Part shown: piece by piece, positions 9,041 to 17,825 of the stretch
Position numbering within the stretch: position 1 is the stretch's first letter
Layout: the number at the start of each line of letters is the position of its first letter
Source: CBDCCV01 sp965215025
Lineage (GTDB): Bacteria > Bacteroidota > Rhodothermia > Rhodothermales > Salinibacteraceae
DNA: 64,000 nucleotides
Direction of reading: 5' to 3'
Assembly: GCA_965215025.1 (NCBI GenBank)
Contig: CBDCCV010000002.1
Span: forward strand, 1-64,000
The notes under the pieces: generated by a model
The model's database searches: none
Told to the model about the DNA's origin: nothing
The model's input: only the letters and a program-made list of their open reading frames with translations
Translations under genes and position numbers: made by a program

Positions 9041-9964
9041 TCAATAACGAGGAACGCTGGGGTCCACGGTCTGGGACCAACCGTCGATGCCGCCGACCAC
9101 GTTGTGGACGTCGGTGTAGCCCATCTCCAGGGCTCGCTGCGCGGCGCGCAGGCTGCGCATGCCGTGGTGGCAGTGGAAGGCGATCGTCTGGTCTTTGTCG
9201 AGCGCCTCGAGGTAGGCGATGCCCGCGTCATCGAGGAGGCGGGCGCCCTCGATGTGGGCCTGGGCCCGCTCTTCGGGGGTCCGCACGTCGAACAGTTCGA
9301 AGGACTTGCCCCGGTCCATCCAGACCTTGAGCTCCTCGGGCTGCAGCGCGCGGACCTTCGGCGGCTCGTTCGGGTTCTCGATCTTGAAGCCACCACCCTG
9401 GGGCCCCTCGACGAAGTCCACGGTCAGGCCGTCGACCTTGCGAGCCGACGAGCGCTTCATCAGTAGGACCCAGCCGTCACCCTCGACCTTGACGTCGCCG
9501 GGACGCTCGCCGTCGAAGTCCATGCCGTACTGCCACCCCGGGCCGACCTCCAGGCGCACCACGGCCGGCTTCTCGCCGTCGTTGAACTCGACCAACTTGG
9601 CGACGGCGGCGTCCGAGAGGAAGACCTCCGGGGCGGTGACCTCGGCGCGATCGACGCCGAGCACCCCCTGCAGCTCGCCGCTCTCGTTCATCTCCATGAT
9701 GATGTCGCAGCCGCCGACGAACTCGCCGTTCACGTAGAGCTGCGGGATCGTCGGCCAGCTCGCGTAGGCCTTGACCCCCTCGCGGATCGTCGGGTCGGAG
9801 AGCACGTCGAAAGTCTCGTAGTCCGGCAGGTAGTCGTCGAGGACGTCCACCACCCGAGAGCTGAAGCCACATCGCGGCTCGCCGCGGTGTCCCTTCATGA
9901 AGAGGACCACCGGATGGGTCTTGACCAGGGTCTCGATGCGGGCCTGAACGCTGTCGTCCGTCAT
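9041..9964 (-). CDS. Three-domain fusion: monothiol glutaredoxin, IscA-like, rhodanese
   Basis: 307 residues from ATG 9964. Domain 1 (about 1-105) is a Grx4-type monothiol glutaredoxin with CGFS at 32-35 and the WPTIPQLYVNGEFVGG block; such proteins carry 2Fe-2S clusters. Domain 2 (about 112-200) reads like the A-type carrier/HesB fold (VFLSDAAVAKL... FVEGPQGGGFKIENPN) but lacks its cluster-binding cysteines. Domain 3 (about 205-307) is a rhodanese with active-site C265 in CHHGMRS and the GGIDGWS ending. The combination points to iron-sulfur or sulfur handling in the cytoplasm. The middle domain is probably structural. No isc or suf genes are nearby. Confidence 0.88.
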   Translation of the reverse strand: MTDDSVQARIETLVKTHPVVLFMKGHRGEPRCGFSSRVVDVLDDYLPDYETFDVLSDPTIREGVKAYASWPTIPQLYVNGEFVGGCDIIMEMNESGELQGVLGVDRAEVTAPEVFLSDAAVAKLVEFNDGEKPAVVRLEVGPGWQYGMDFDGERPGDVKVEGDGWVLLMKRSSARKVDGLTVDFVEGPQGGGFKIENPNEPPKVRALQPEELKVWMDRGKSFELFDVRTPEERAQAHIEGARLLDDAGIAYLEALDKDQTIAFHCHHGMRSLRAAQRALEMGYTDVHNVVGGIDGWSQTVDPSVPRY

Positions 9965-10031
9965 GACCGCCCAGCCTGGGTCCCACGAGGGAGGCGTGCA
10001 AGGTGCGCGTCGGGGAGCGTATCCTCCGCTC

Positions 10032-10745
10032 GTGCGTGGACTCCTCGTCGTCGTCCTGGCTCTGTGGACTCTCCCGTCGATCGCGGGGGCGCAGGTGCCG
10101 CCCTCCCCCGAGCAGCCTCCTGCGCCGTTCGCCTCCGAGGCCGATGCCGCCTTCGAGTCCGACGACCAGGTCGCGGCGCCGGCCTCGACGGAAGGTTCCA
10201 CTCCGGCGGCGCCCCCACCGGGCGCCACCGGGGGCCCCGTCCCCCCCCCGCCGGACGCGGGCTACGCGGCGCCCCCCGGCTACGGCACCGCGCCGGCCCA
10301 GGCCCGCCCACCGACCTCCGCCTTCCCCAGCCCTCGCTCCCGGGCCGTACGGGTGCGCTACGAGGAGGGGATGGCGATGCCAGCCGGAGCCTCCGTGGTC
10401 ACGCGCTATAACAAGGCGCTGCTCATCCCCGGGCTGATCGGGTTCCTGGTCACCTATTCGATGAATCTGGTGGCCTCCACCCTCGATCAGGACCTGGCTA
10501 TCGCGGCCGTACCGCTCGCGGGCTTCCCCGTCCTCCTGGCGCGGGACGGGCGCGAGGGGGACGCCCCGCTGGTGGGCATCCACACCGTCGTGCAGGCCGC
10601 GTCGCTGGTGCTCCTCGTTCTCGGGTTGATTCCGCGGCGATACGTCGAATATTCCACCCTCGCCGACCGGTCCAACGACCGCCGCTGGTCCATCGCGCCT
10701 CGTCTGGGGCGCGGAGACGCCGGCCTCGCGCTGACCTGGTTCTGA
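10032..10745 (+). CDS. Hypothetical exported membrane protein
   Basis: 237 residues if GTG 10032 is the start; this choice gives the signal peptide VRGLLVVVLALWTLPSIAGAQ. A Pro/Ala-rich low-complexity stretch follows (about 25-105), then hydrophobic segments (LIPGLIGFLVTYSMNLVAS; IAAVPLAGFPVLLA; a third rich in Val/Leu) and a short charged C-terminus. Pro-rich linker then membrane helices is a frequent layout in myxobacterial proteins of unknown role. The stop overlaps the downstream ketosynthase start (TGATG), so it may be co-translated with the polyketide-type cluster. Confidence 0.6.
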   Translation: MRGLLVVVLALWTLPSIAGAQVPPSPEQPPAPFASEADAAFESDDQVAAPASTEGSTPAAPPPGATGGPVPPPPDAGYAAPPGYGTAPAQARPPTSAFPSPRSRAVRVRYEEGMAMPAGASVVTRYNKALLIPGLIGFLVTYSMNLVASTLDQDLAIAAVPLAGFPVLLARDGREGDAPLVGIHTVVQAASLVLLVLGLIPRRYVEYSTLADRSNDRRWSIAPRLGRGDAGLALTWF

Positions 10746-11983
10746 TGGTGGAACCCCGCGGCATTCGACCCCAGCCTCCCCCCACGAACTCCTTGGCCTC
10801 CCTCCGACAACCGCTGCCCCTCACCGCCTACGGGCTCGCCTGCGGCCTCGGCCGCTCGAGCGCCGAGTGCCTAGCTGCCCTGGAGCGGGGCGAGCGCGGA
10901 CTCCGGGAGGTCCCTTTCGCGGTACCCTTCCAGACCGTCACCGGCACCCTCCCCGGTGGACTGCCACCGCCGGTGCCCGAGGCGTTGGCTCGCTACGACT
11001 CGCGCCTGGCGCGGCTGACCCACCTCGCCTGGCAGGACATGCGCGAGGCGGGCGAGCGGGCCATCGCCCGCTGGGGCGCCAGCCGCGTGGCGATCCTCGT
11101 CGGGACCAGCACCGGCGGCATCGGCGAGACCGAAGCCGCCCACGAGCGCTGGTGGGCGGAGCAGTCGCCGGGCGCCGTTCCGAGCGAGTACGTGTATCCG
11201 ACCCAGCACTCGTTCCACGCGTTCGTCGACTTCCTCGCCGAGCTCACCGGAATCGCCGGCCCGCGCTATGTGGTCTCCACCGCGTGCAGCTCGTCCAACA
11301 AGGTCTTCGCCAGCGCGCGACGGCTCATCGAGCTCGACCTGGTGGACGCCGTGGTCCTCGGCGGCGTCGACGGCCTCTGCCACACCACCGTCCGGGGCTT
11401 TCACGGCCTCGGCGTGATGGCCGCGGAGCCCTGCCGCCCCTTCGGCATCGACCGGCCGGGGATGAACGTCGGCGAGGCCGCGGCGTTGGTCCTGGTCGAG
11501 CGCGAAGGAACCCCGCTGGCGTGGTTGCGGGGCGTCGGCGAGACCTCCGACGCCTACCACCCCTCCAGCCCCGACCCCGAGGGGAAGGGTGCTTTCCGGG
11601 CGATGCAGAGCGCCCTGGCCGAGGCCGGAGTGAGGCCCGAGCAGGTCGACCACGTCAACGCCCACGGGACCGGCACCCAGTACAACGACATCGCCGAGTC
11701 CAAGGCGATCTCGGCGCTGTTGCGGAGCGACGTCCCGGTCGTATCCACCAAGGCCTATACCGGTCACACTCTGGGCGCGTGCGGCGGTGTCGAGGCGATC
11801 TTCGCCATCCACTGCCTCCGGGAAGGCTGGGTCCCCGCCGCCCTGGGCGCTCACCCCACCGACCCCGACATTCGCCTGAACCTCCCCGCGGCCCCGCTCC
11901 GCGCCGATCTGCGTTACGTGCTGAGCAACTCCTTCGCCTTTGGCGGCAACAACTGCTCGGTGCTCTTCGAGGCGGCCCGATGA
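10745..11983 (+). CDS. Beta-ketoacyl-ACP synthase (FabF-like), first of the cluster
   Basis: 412 residues. Condensing enzyme of the FabF/type II polyketide family, extending an acyl chain on an ACP. The catalytic triad is complete: C181 in STACSSS, H307 in NAHGTGT and H341 in YTGHTLGA, with the C-terminal NSFAFGGNN. The start at 10745 overlaps the previous stop; the first 22 residues are poorly conserved, so a later start is possible. It overlaps the next gene by ATGA. With a chain-length-factor-like partner and a second ketosynthase directly downstream it looks like an aryl-polyene-type or other type II synthase rather than housekeeping fatty acid synthesis. Confidence 0.9.
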   Translation: MVEPRGIRPQPPPTNSLASLRQPLPLTAYGLACGLGRSSAECLAALERGERGLREVPFAVPFQTVTGTLPGGLPPPVPEALARYDSRLARLTHLAWQDMREAGERAIARWGASRVAILVGTSTGGIGETEAAHERWWAEQSPGAVPSEYVYPTQHSFHAFVDFLAELTGIAGPRYVVSTACSSSNKVFASARRLIELDLVDAVVLGGVDGLCHTTVRGFHGLGVMAAEPCRPFGIDRPGMNVGEAAALVLVEREGTPLAWLRGVGETSDAYHPSSPDPEGKGAFRAMQSALAEAGVRPEQVDHVNAHGTGTQYNDIAESKAISALLRSDVPVVSTKAYTGHTLGACGGVEAIFAIHCLREGWVPAALGAHPTDPDIRLNLPAAPLRADLRYVLSNSFAFGGNNCSVLFEAAR

Positions 11984-12783
11984 GCCCGCGAAACGTCTAC
12001 GTGAGGGGCCGCGCGGTGTGGGCCCCGGGCTACCCGAGCGCCCAGGCTTGGCTCGCCGGCGAGCCGGACGAGGCGGCCCAGAAGCCGCCCGCGTCGATCG
12101 TCGGCGGGCGCATGAAGCGAGCCACCAGCCCCATGTGTCAGACCGCGATCGAGGTCACCACTCGCGCGGCGGCCGACGCCGACTTCGACCCGGCTCGTTG
12201 CGCCACGGTCTTCGGGTCGTGCCACGGAGAGATCGAGATCGCCTTTCACCAGCTGGAGATGATGCGCGATGGCGAGGGCATCATCTCCCCGGCCCGCTTC
12301 AAGAACAGCGTCCACAACACGGCGGCCGGGCTCTTCACCATCGGCGCGGGCAACCACGGGTTCACCACCGCCATCGCCGGCGGTCCCCACACCTTCGCCC
12401 TGAGCATGCTCGAGGCGTGGGCCCTCGTCGCCAGCGGCGAGCACGACGAGGTGGTGTTCTCGACCACCGAGGAGCCCCTGCCGAGCTTCATCGCCTGCTA
12501 CTCGGACCACGGACTGCTGGGCGTGGCGATCGCCCTCAGCGCCCGCGGCGACGGGGCCCTGGCCCGCGTGGAGGTGCCCTCCCCCAGCAAGACGGCGGTC
12601 GACCACCCGCCCATCGGCCCCGCCTTCGAAGGGCACGTGGCCGCGCCCGGCCTGGCGTTGATTCGAGCCCTCGAGGACGGGTGGCGCGGTCCGCTCGGGC
12701 TCACACCCCCCGGGGGCGGAGCTGCGGCGCTCGGCGCCGAGGTGCCCGGGGGCGGATGGCAGACTCGTTTGGTGGATTCGTGA
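11980..12783 (+). CDS. Chain-length-factor-like partial ketosynthase (Ketoacyl-synt_2 type)
   Basis: 267 residues from ATG 11980, coupled on both sides. It has the N-terminal half of a ketosynthase fold only and resembles the Ketoacyl-synt_2 family found in aryl-polyene clusters. The stretch FKNSVHNTAAGLFTIGAG corresponds to the FxxSVHNxxAG signature. The nucleophilic cysteine region reads TAIAGGPHTF, so no catalytic Cys is present, and it should act as a non-catalytic partner such as a chain-length factor. Its position between two complete ketosynthases supports this. Exact role unproven. Confidence 0.8.
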   Translation: MSPRNVYVRGRAVWAPGYPSAQAWLAGEPDEAAQKPPASIVGGRMKRATSPMCQTAIEVTTRAAADADFDPARCATVFGSCHGEIEIAFHQLEMMRDGEGIISPARFKNSVHNTAAGLFTIGAGNHGFTTAIAGGPHTFALSMLEAWALVASGEHDEVVFSTTEEPLPSFIACYSDHGLLGVAIALSARGDGALARVEVPSPSKTAVDHPPIGPAFEGHVAAPGLALIRALEDGWRGPLGLTPPGGGAAALGAEVPGGGWQTRLVDS

Positions 12784-14033
12784 GCGAGCATCGACGTCCC
12801 GACGGAAGCCGCCGGGTGGTGATCACCGGGCTCGGTATCGCCAGCCCCATCGGCAGCACCCTCGACGAGGCGTCGGAGTCGCTCCGCGAAGGACGCCACG
12901 GCATTCGCCGCGTGGACGCCTTCGACGACGTGGGCGAGATGATCACCCGGCTCGGCGCGCCGGTCCCCGAGACCTACCGCAAGCGCTGGCCCCGCAAGAC
13001 CATGCGCTCGATGGGTCGCGTGGCCCAGCTCGCCACCGCGGCCACCGAGATCGCATGCGCGGAAGCCGGCCTGGAGGAGGAGGCGCTCACGTCGGGCCGC
13101 ACCGGCCTGGCCTACGGATCGACCCATGGCTCGAGCGCCGCGCTGGAGCGCTTCGCCCGGACCCTGAACGAGCCGGACGCGCTCTTGGGCCTCGGGTCCA
13201 ACACCTACCTGAAGTTCATGAGCCACACCTGCGCCGTGAACCTCGCGCTCTTCCTGGGGATCCGCGGTCGGGTCATCACCACCTGCAGCGCGTGCGTGAG
13301 CGCGAGCCAGGCCATCGGCTACGGCTTCGAAGCCATCCGCTACGGGATGCAGGACGTGATGATCTGTGGGGGCGCCGAGGAGCTCCACTGGGTGAGCACC
13401 GGAGTCTTCGACGTCCTGCAGGCCACCTCCATCCGCTACAACGACGAACCCGACAAGAGCCCGCGACCCTTCGACCGCGATCGCGACGGGCTGGTCATCG
13501 GCGAGGCCGCGGCCACGCTGGTGCTCGAGGACCACGAGCGCGCCACCCAGCGGGGCGCGCACATCCATGGAGAGCTCCTGGGCTTCGGAACCAGCTGCGA
13601 CGGCACCCACATCACCGCCCCGGCGCCCGAGGGCATGCGGGAATCCATGCGCCTCGCTCTGGCCGACGCGCGCCTCGACAAGACCGACCTCGACTACGTG
13701 AACGCCCACGCCACGGCCACCGCCGTCGGGGACATCGGCGAGAGCGCCGCGAGCTGGACCGTGCTGGGCGACGCCGTGCCGCTGAGCAGCACCAAAGGGT
13801 TCACGGGCCACACCCTCGGGGCCTGCGGCGCCCTGGAGAGCGCCTTCTGCATCGCCATGATGCGAGACCGCTTCCTGGCGCCCAACCGCAACCTCGACCA
13901 TCTGGACCCCAACTGTGCGCCGCTCGCGTACGTCCGAGACGAGGCTCGCGACGCTTCGCCGCGCGTGGTGATGAACAACAACTTCGCCTTCGGCGGCATC
14001 AACACCAGCCTCCTCATCGGGGCCGACGCGTGA
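12780..14033 (+). CDS. Beta-ketoacyl-ACP synthase (FabF-like), second of the cluster
   Basis: 417 residues from GTG 12780, overlapping the previous stop as GTGA. N-terminal VVITGLGIASPIG is typical of FabF. Catalytic residues: C172 (SACVSASQAIG), H310 (NAHATAT instead of HGTGT) and H344 (FTGHTLGA), then a C-terminal NFAFGGIN. All three positions are kept, so it should condense acyl-ACP with malonyl-ACP. The HATAT variant separates it from the first ketosynthase of the cluster. It ends 10 bases before the flavoprotein, so all four genes form one transcription unit. Confidence 0.9.
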   Translation: MSEHRRPDGSRRVVITGLGIASPIGSTLDEASESLREGRHGIRRVDAFDDVGEMITRLGAPVPETYRKRWPRKTMRSMGRVAQLATAATEIACAEAGLEEEALTSGRTGLAYGSTHGSSAALERFARTLNEPDALLGLGSNTYLKFMSHTCAVNLALFLGIRGRVITTCSACVSASQAIGYGFEAIRYGMQDVMICGGAEELHWVSTGVFDVLQATSIRYNDEPDKSPRPFDRDRDGLVIGEAAATLVLEDHERATQRGAHIHGELLGFGTSCDGTHITAPAPEGMRESMRLALADARLDKTDLDYVNAHATATAVGDIGESAASWTVLGDAVPLSSTKGFTGHTLGACGALESAFCIAMMRDRFLAPNRNLDHLDPNCAPLAYVRDEARDASPRVVMNNNFAFGGINTSLLIGADA

Positions 14034-14043
14034 GGCAACACCC

Positions 14044-15264
14044 ATGAGCGACTCGTACGACGTCATCATCGCCGGCGGCGGTCCCGGGGGGTCGACCGCA
14101 GCCGCCCTGCTCGCGGCCCGCGGCCGTCGGATGCTCCTCCTGGAGAAAGAACGCTTCCCGCGGTTCCACATCGGCGAGTCGCTCCTCCCCGCCGAGCTCC
14201 CCATCTTCGAGAAGCTCGGCTTCGACCCCTCCTCCCTGCCCGCGGTCTACAAGGAGGGCGCCGACTTCCTGAACGAGGCGACGGGTGACTTCGCCCGCTA
14301 CCCCTTCGCCGAAGGCATGGAGGGCACCCGAGGCCACGCGTGGCAGGTGGAGCGCGCGCCCTTCGACCAGGCGCTCATGACCATCGCCCGGGAGCGAGGC
14401 GCGGACTGCCGGGAGGGATTCCGGGTGGACCGGGTGGACACCGATACCGACGCGGTGACGGTCCACGGCGAAGGGCAGAGCTTCCGCGGTCGGTTCTTCA
14501 TCGATGCCACCGGCCGCGACCGCCTCATGTGCAAGCGCGAGCGCTCCTACGAGCGAGTGGACGGCTTCGGTCTGGCCGCGGTCTGGTCGCGCTACGCGGA
14601 CCTCTCGGACGAGGCGGCGGCCGAGCTCGCCGTCACCGGCAACATCACCGTGCTCATGGTCCCCGATGGCTGGGGGTGGGTCATCCCCCTCACCGGCCAT
14701 CAGCTGAGCGTCGGCTTCGTCAGCGCCGTGCCCGGTACCGTCACCGAGGATTGGTACCGAGAGCGGTTCGAATCATCCAAGCTCCTTCAGCGTTTGACCC
14801 GGGGCTCCGAGGAAGGGCCAATCGAGCGAGCTGGCGATTACAGCTACCGCAACTCGAGCCCCCACGGCGCTCGATGGGGCTGCATCGGCGATGCCGCCGG
14901 ATTCCTCGACCCGGTCTTCTCCAGCGGCGTGGCCCTGGCCATGGCGAGCGCCGACCGGCTTGCGGATCTGCTCGATCCCGCCCTCGAGGCCGACACCGAG
15001 GACGCCCCCGACCTGTTGGCGCCCCTGAAGGCCCACATGGACCACGCCTACGAGACGTTCGGCGCGGTCATTCACTGCTTCTACCATACCAACATGGTGA
15101 ACAATCTCTTCTTCTACGACGATCCGGACCCCGCCCTGCGGGCCGGTCTGATCACGGTTCTCGCCGGGGACCTGTGGCGCGACGACAACCCCTTCGTGAA
15201 GATGATCCGGCGTTCGGCCCGCCGGGCCTCCCGCGGCGGACGCTCGGTCGCCGAGGCGAGCTGA
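14044..15264 (+). CDS. FAD-dependent halogenase-like oxidoreductase
   Basis: 406 residues. N-terminal GGGPGG (11-16) binds FAD; FHIGESLLP (41-49) is typical of flavin-dependent halogenases acting on phenolic or carrier-bound substrates; GWGWVIP (209-215) contains the WxWxIP halogenase fingerprint; a second FAD block WGCIGDAAGFLDPVFSSG lies near residue 279. Geranylgeranyl-reductase-like proteins share the fold but usually lack WxWxIP, so halogenation is favoured though not proven. Being fourth in the ketosynthase operon, it could halogenate the polyketide product, as is suspected in brominated aryl polyenes (xanthomonadins). No partner flavin reductase is nearby. Confidence 0.8.
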   Translation: MSDSYDVIIAGGGPGGSTAAALLAARGRRMLLLEKERFPRFHIGESLLPAELPIFEKLGFDPSSLPAVYKEGADFLNEATGDFARYPFAEGMEGTRGHAWQVERAPFDQALMTIARERGADCREGFRVDRVDTDTDAVTVHGEGQSFRGRFFIDATGRDRLMCKRERSYERVDGFGLAAVWSRYADLSDEAAAELAVTGNITVLMVPDGWGWVIPLTGHQLSVGFVSAVPGTVTEDWYRERFESSKLLQRLTRGSEEGPIERAGDYSYRNSSPHGARWGCIGDAAGFLDPVFSSGVALAMASADRLADLLDPALEADTEDAPDLLAPLKAHMDHAYETFGAVIHCFYHTNMVNNLFFYDDPDPALRAGLITVLAGDLWRDDNPFVKMIRRSARRASRGGRSVAEAS

Positions 15265-15287
15265 CGGTCCGCTCGAATGCTCTGGAC

Positions 15288-16256
15288 CTAGCAGGCCGCG
15301 GCCGCCAGCTCGGCCATCCCCTGCTCGACGGTGAGCCGCGGCTGCCACCCGAGCTCCTCCCGCGCCTTGGCCGTGTTCACGGTCACCGTGGTGGACATCA
15401 TCGCTGCGCCCAGGCGGTTGATGGGCGGCTGGCTCCGGCGACGGGTCGCACGCCACACCCCCTCCACCAGGCCTGCGAGCCCGCGACCCACCCAGCCGGG
15501 CACGTTTCTATTCGGCAGCCGAATGCCCCGCGTCGCGGCCAGCGCTTCGACGAAGGCGCGCATGGTGCGAACCCCCTCGTCGGCGATGAAGTACGCCTGA
15601 CCGCCGCGGCCGTGGTCCAAGGCCAGCAAGAGCGCGTCCATCAGGTTGGCCACGTGGGTGGTCGAAGTCTGCGCCTCCCCATGCTCCATCCACAGCCAGG
15701 CTCCCGCTTCGGCCGCCTGGACGATTTGCGGCAGCACCGTCGCGTCCCCCGGTCCCCACACGAACCGAGGGCGAATGGCGAGGGTCGTCATCGCCGGCCC
15801 ATCCGCGGCCAACACCCGGCGCTCCGCCTCGGCCTTGGTCTCCGAGTAGAGGAAGCGGTGCTCCGCCGGATACGGATGCGTCTCGTCGACATCGACCAGA
15901 GGAGGGCCGTGAAAGAGCACCGCCTCGGTGCTCACGTGGACGAAGCGACGGACGCCAGCCGCTCGGGCAGCGTCCAGCATCCGCTGGGTCCCGCCGACGT
16001 TGAGGGCCTCGAAGCGCTCCCGCGGCCCGTAGGGCTGCACGTAGGCGGCGCAGTGGATGACTGCATCCATCCCTTGCAGGTCGCCCTCCCCCACCGTCTC
16101 CAGGTCGGCGCGGGAGGCCGTCGCTCCCAGCGCCTCGACTCGGGCCGCGCTCCTGTCCGAGCGCGCCATCGCACGGACTCGGTGACCCGCCTCGAGCAGC
16201 GCGCCGACCAGATGCTGACCGATGAATCCGGATCCCCCGGTGACGTAGATCTCCAT
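15288..16256 (-). CDS. NAD(P)-dependent epimerase/dehydratase (extended SDR, 3-beta-HSD-like)
   Basis: 322 residues, start ATG 16256 (an in-frame GTG lies 6 bases earlier). Nucleotide-binding TGGSGFIG near residue 6 and catalytic YSETK near 143 identify an extended short-chain dehydrogenase. The RPRFVWGPGD block resembles 3-beta-hydroxysteroid dehydrogenase/epimerase relatives. It probably oxidises or epimerises a sugar, sterol or polyketide-type hydroxyl in the cytoplasm. It faces the halogenase-like gene tail to tail with only 23 bases between, so a link to that pathway is possible but not shown. Confidence 0.85.
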   Translation of the reverse strand: MEIYVTGGSGFIGQHLVGALLEAGHRVRAMARSDRSAARVEALGATASRADLETVGEGDLQGMDAVIHCAAYVQPYGPRERFEALNVGGTQRMLDAARAAGVRRFVHVSTEAVLFHGPPLVDVDETHPYPAEHRFLYSETKAEAERRVLAADGPAMTTLAIRPRFVWGPGDATVLPQIVQAAEAGAWLWMEHGEAQTSTTHVANLMDALLLALDHGRGGQAYFIADEGVRTMRAFVEALAATRGIRLPNRNVPGWVGRGLAGLVEGVWRATRRRSQPPINRLGAAMMSTTVTVNTAKAREELGWQPRLTVEQGMAELAAAAC

Positions 16257-16319
16257 GGCCACCGACCCTACTACGGAGGCCCTTCGAGCGGCAGAGCAGC
16301 GCAGCCGGCGGGCGCCCGG

Positions 16320-17132
16320 CTATTGGGGCGTGTGGATCGGGTCGGGCGGCTCGTGCATGGGGACCGGATCGGGTTCGGGCGAGTCGAGGGTGTCGCTCGG
16401 CCGTAGGCCCGCGAGGTCGCCGAGCAGGTGGCCCTCGTCGTCGGTGAAGACCGACTCGCGGCCGAATACCGTGTACACCCGCACCCGGCGGCCGAGGCTC
16501 GGCTCGTCCCGGTCCGGGTCCCGGCGAAGGGCGACCTCGTCGATGTTCTCGAAGAGCTCCCGGAAATCGAGGACCGGCCCCCGGGTCGACTCGCCGACCG
16601 CGAGGTCGCTCATTCGGATCCAGGCGGTGAGGAGCGCTCGCCCCGGCCCGACCACCGCAACGGGCGTCTGGCCCCGGATCTCGCGATAGACGGTCTCGCC
16701 TTCCCGCTGCTCGACCATCGTCGGCGGGTCGTTGCGGAGCTCGTAGAGCCGGATGTCCTCGGTGCTGGCCTCTTCCCCGGGGACCGTCATCCGCTTCCAG
16801 AGCCGAACGGGACGCCATTGGTCGTCGAAGATGGCCTCCACGTCCGTGACCTGCATCGCCCACTCCTGCCGGACGGTGATGATGTTCAGGCAGTCGCGAC
16901 GGCGCACCTCGAAGCGCTCCACCACCTGCGACTGCATGATGGGACCGTTGCGGAGCACCCCCTCGTCGAGCACCTCGCCCTCCGGGAGGGGCCCCTCCCC
17001 GCAGCTGGGATAGGGGTGACTCGGGACCGACGCCACCTCGTGGCGGGGCAGACAGCGCTCACAGCCGAGCAGACAGAACGCCAGCGAGAAGATCGGGACC
17101 CAGCCCGATCCGCTCGCGGGGCGACCCCTCAC
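16320..17132 (-). CDS. Hypothetical lipoprotein at the end of the respiratory operon
   Basis: 270 residues from GTG 17132, overlapping the upstream CoxIV stop, so it is the last gene of the ACIII/caa3 operon. Hydrophobic PIFSLAFCLLGC gives a lipobox-type signal. The mature part is rich in charged residues, ends in a Pro/Glu/Asp-rich tail and shows no motif I know. Coupling to cytochrome oxidase genes suggests an envelope-side accessory role, but this is inference. Confidence 0.65.
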   Translation of the reverse strand: MRGRPASGSGWVPIFSLAFCLLGCERCLPRHEVASVPSHPYPSCGEGPLPEGEVLDEGVLRNGPIMQSQVVERFEVRRRDCLNIITVRQEWAMQVTDVEAIFDDQWRPVRLWKRMTVPGEEASTEDIRLYELRNDPPTMVEQREGETVYREIRGQTPVAVVGPGRALLTAWIRMSDLAVGESTRGPVLDFRELFENIDEVALRRDPDRDEPSLGRRVRVYTVFGRESVFTDDEGHLLGDLAGLRPSDTLDSPEPDPVPMHEPPDPIHTPQ

Positions 17133-17815
17133 TCCGCGGCCGGCGGAGCCGCCGCGGCTTCTTCTTCCGCGTCCTCGCGGATGGCGCCCTCGGTCTGCTC
17201 GCCAGGAATGGCGCCGGGCTCGATGCCCTGCTCACCCGTGGAGCCGGTGACTCCGGCGGGGACCCGGGGCGAGTCGCCGTCGATGGTTCCCTCGACCTCG
17301 TCGGGAGCGTCCGACGCTTCGTCGCCGCTGTCCTGCTCGCCGGGCGAAGGCTGGGTCTGTGGCGCCTCGTCGGAACCGGCCTCGGGGAAGGGGGTGAACT
17401 CGCCCTGCTCGGAGAGCACCGTGGCCGTTCCGTAGGCGAAGTTGCCCGTGGCCGGGTCGACCCGCATGCCCTGCACGGTCTCTTCGCCGCGGTGGTCGGT
17501 GTCGTTGAGCGTGTACCCGAGGAACACGCCCACGAACACCAGCGACCCCACGAAGAAGAGCGTGTTGAACTTGCTCTCGTACTTCAGGTGCATGAAGTAC
17601 GCGCCGACGAGGGAGGACTTGATCATCGCGATCAGAACCGCGACGGCGAGGTTCAACTCGCCGAGGCGAACGTTGTACGCCGCGACGGTGAGTCCCGTCA
17701 GGAACAGGAGCGCACCGAAGACGATGAGGTAGGTGCGGATCGACGTGATGTGCGTGTGGACGGCGTAGTCGTCGTCGTGCTCGCCATCGTGAGCGGGTGC
17801 GTGTGCTTCGGCCAT
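17129..17815 (-). CDS. ctaF: Cytochrome c oxidase subunit IV (caa3 type) with acidic C-terminal tail
   Basis: 228 residues from ATG 17815. Three transmembrane helices (about 28-50, 56-76 and 85-105) with IKSSLVGAYFMHLKYE match the small subunit IV of caa3-type oxidases, a structural membrane subunit. The family is usually near 100-120 residues. Here an extra tail of about 110 residues, rich in Glu, Asp, Pro, Gly and Ser and probably disordered, follows the helices. Located directly after subunit III in the oxidase operon. Confidence 0.85.
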   Translation of the reverse strand: MAEAHAPAHDGEHDDDYAVHTHITSIRTYLIVFGALLFLTGLTVAAYNVRLGELNLAVAVLIAMIKSSLVGAYFMHLKYESKFNTLFFVGSLVFVGVFLGYTLNDTDHRGEETVQGMRVDPATGNFAYGTATVLSEQGEFTPFPEAGSDEAPQTQPSPGEQDSGDEASDAPDEVEGTIDGDSPRVPAGVTGSTGEQGIEPGAIPGEQTEGAIREDAEEEAAAAPPAAE

Positions 17816-17825
17816 CGTTCGAATC

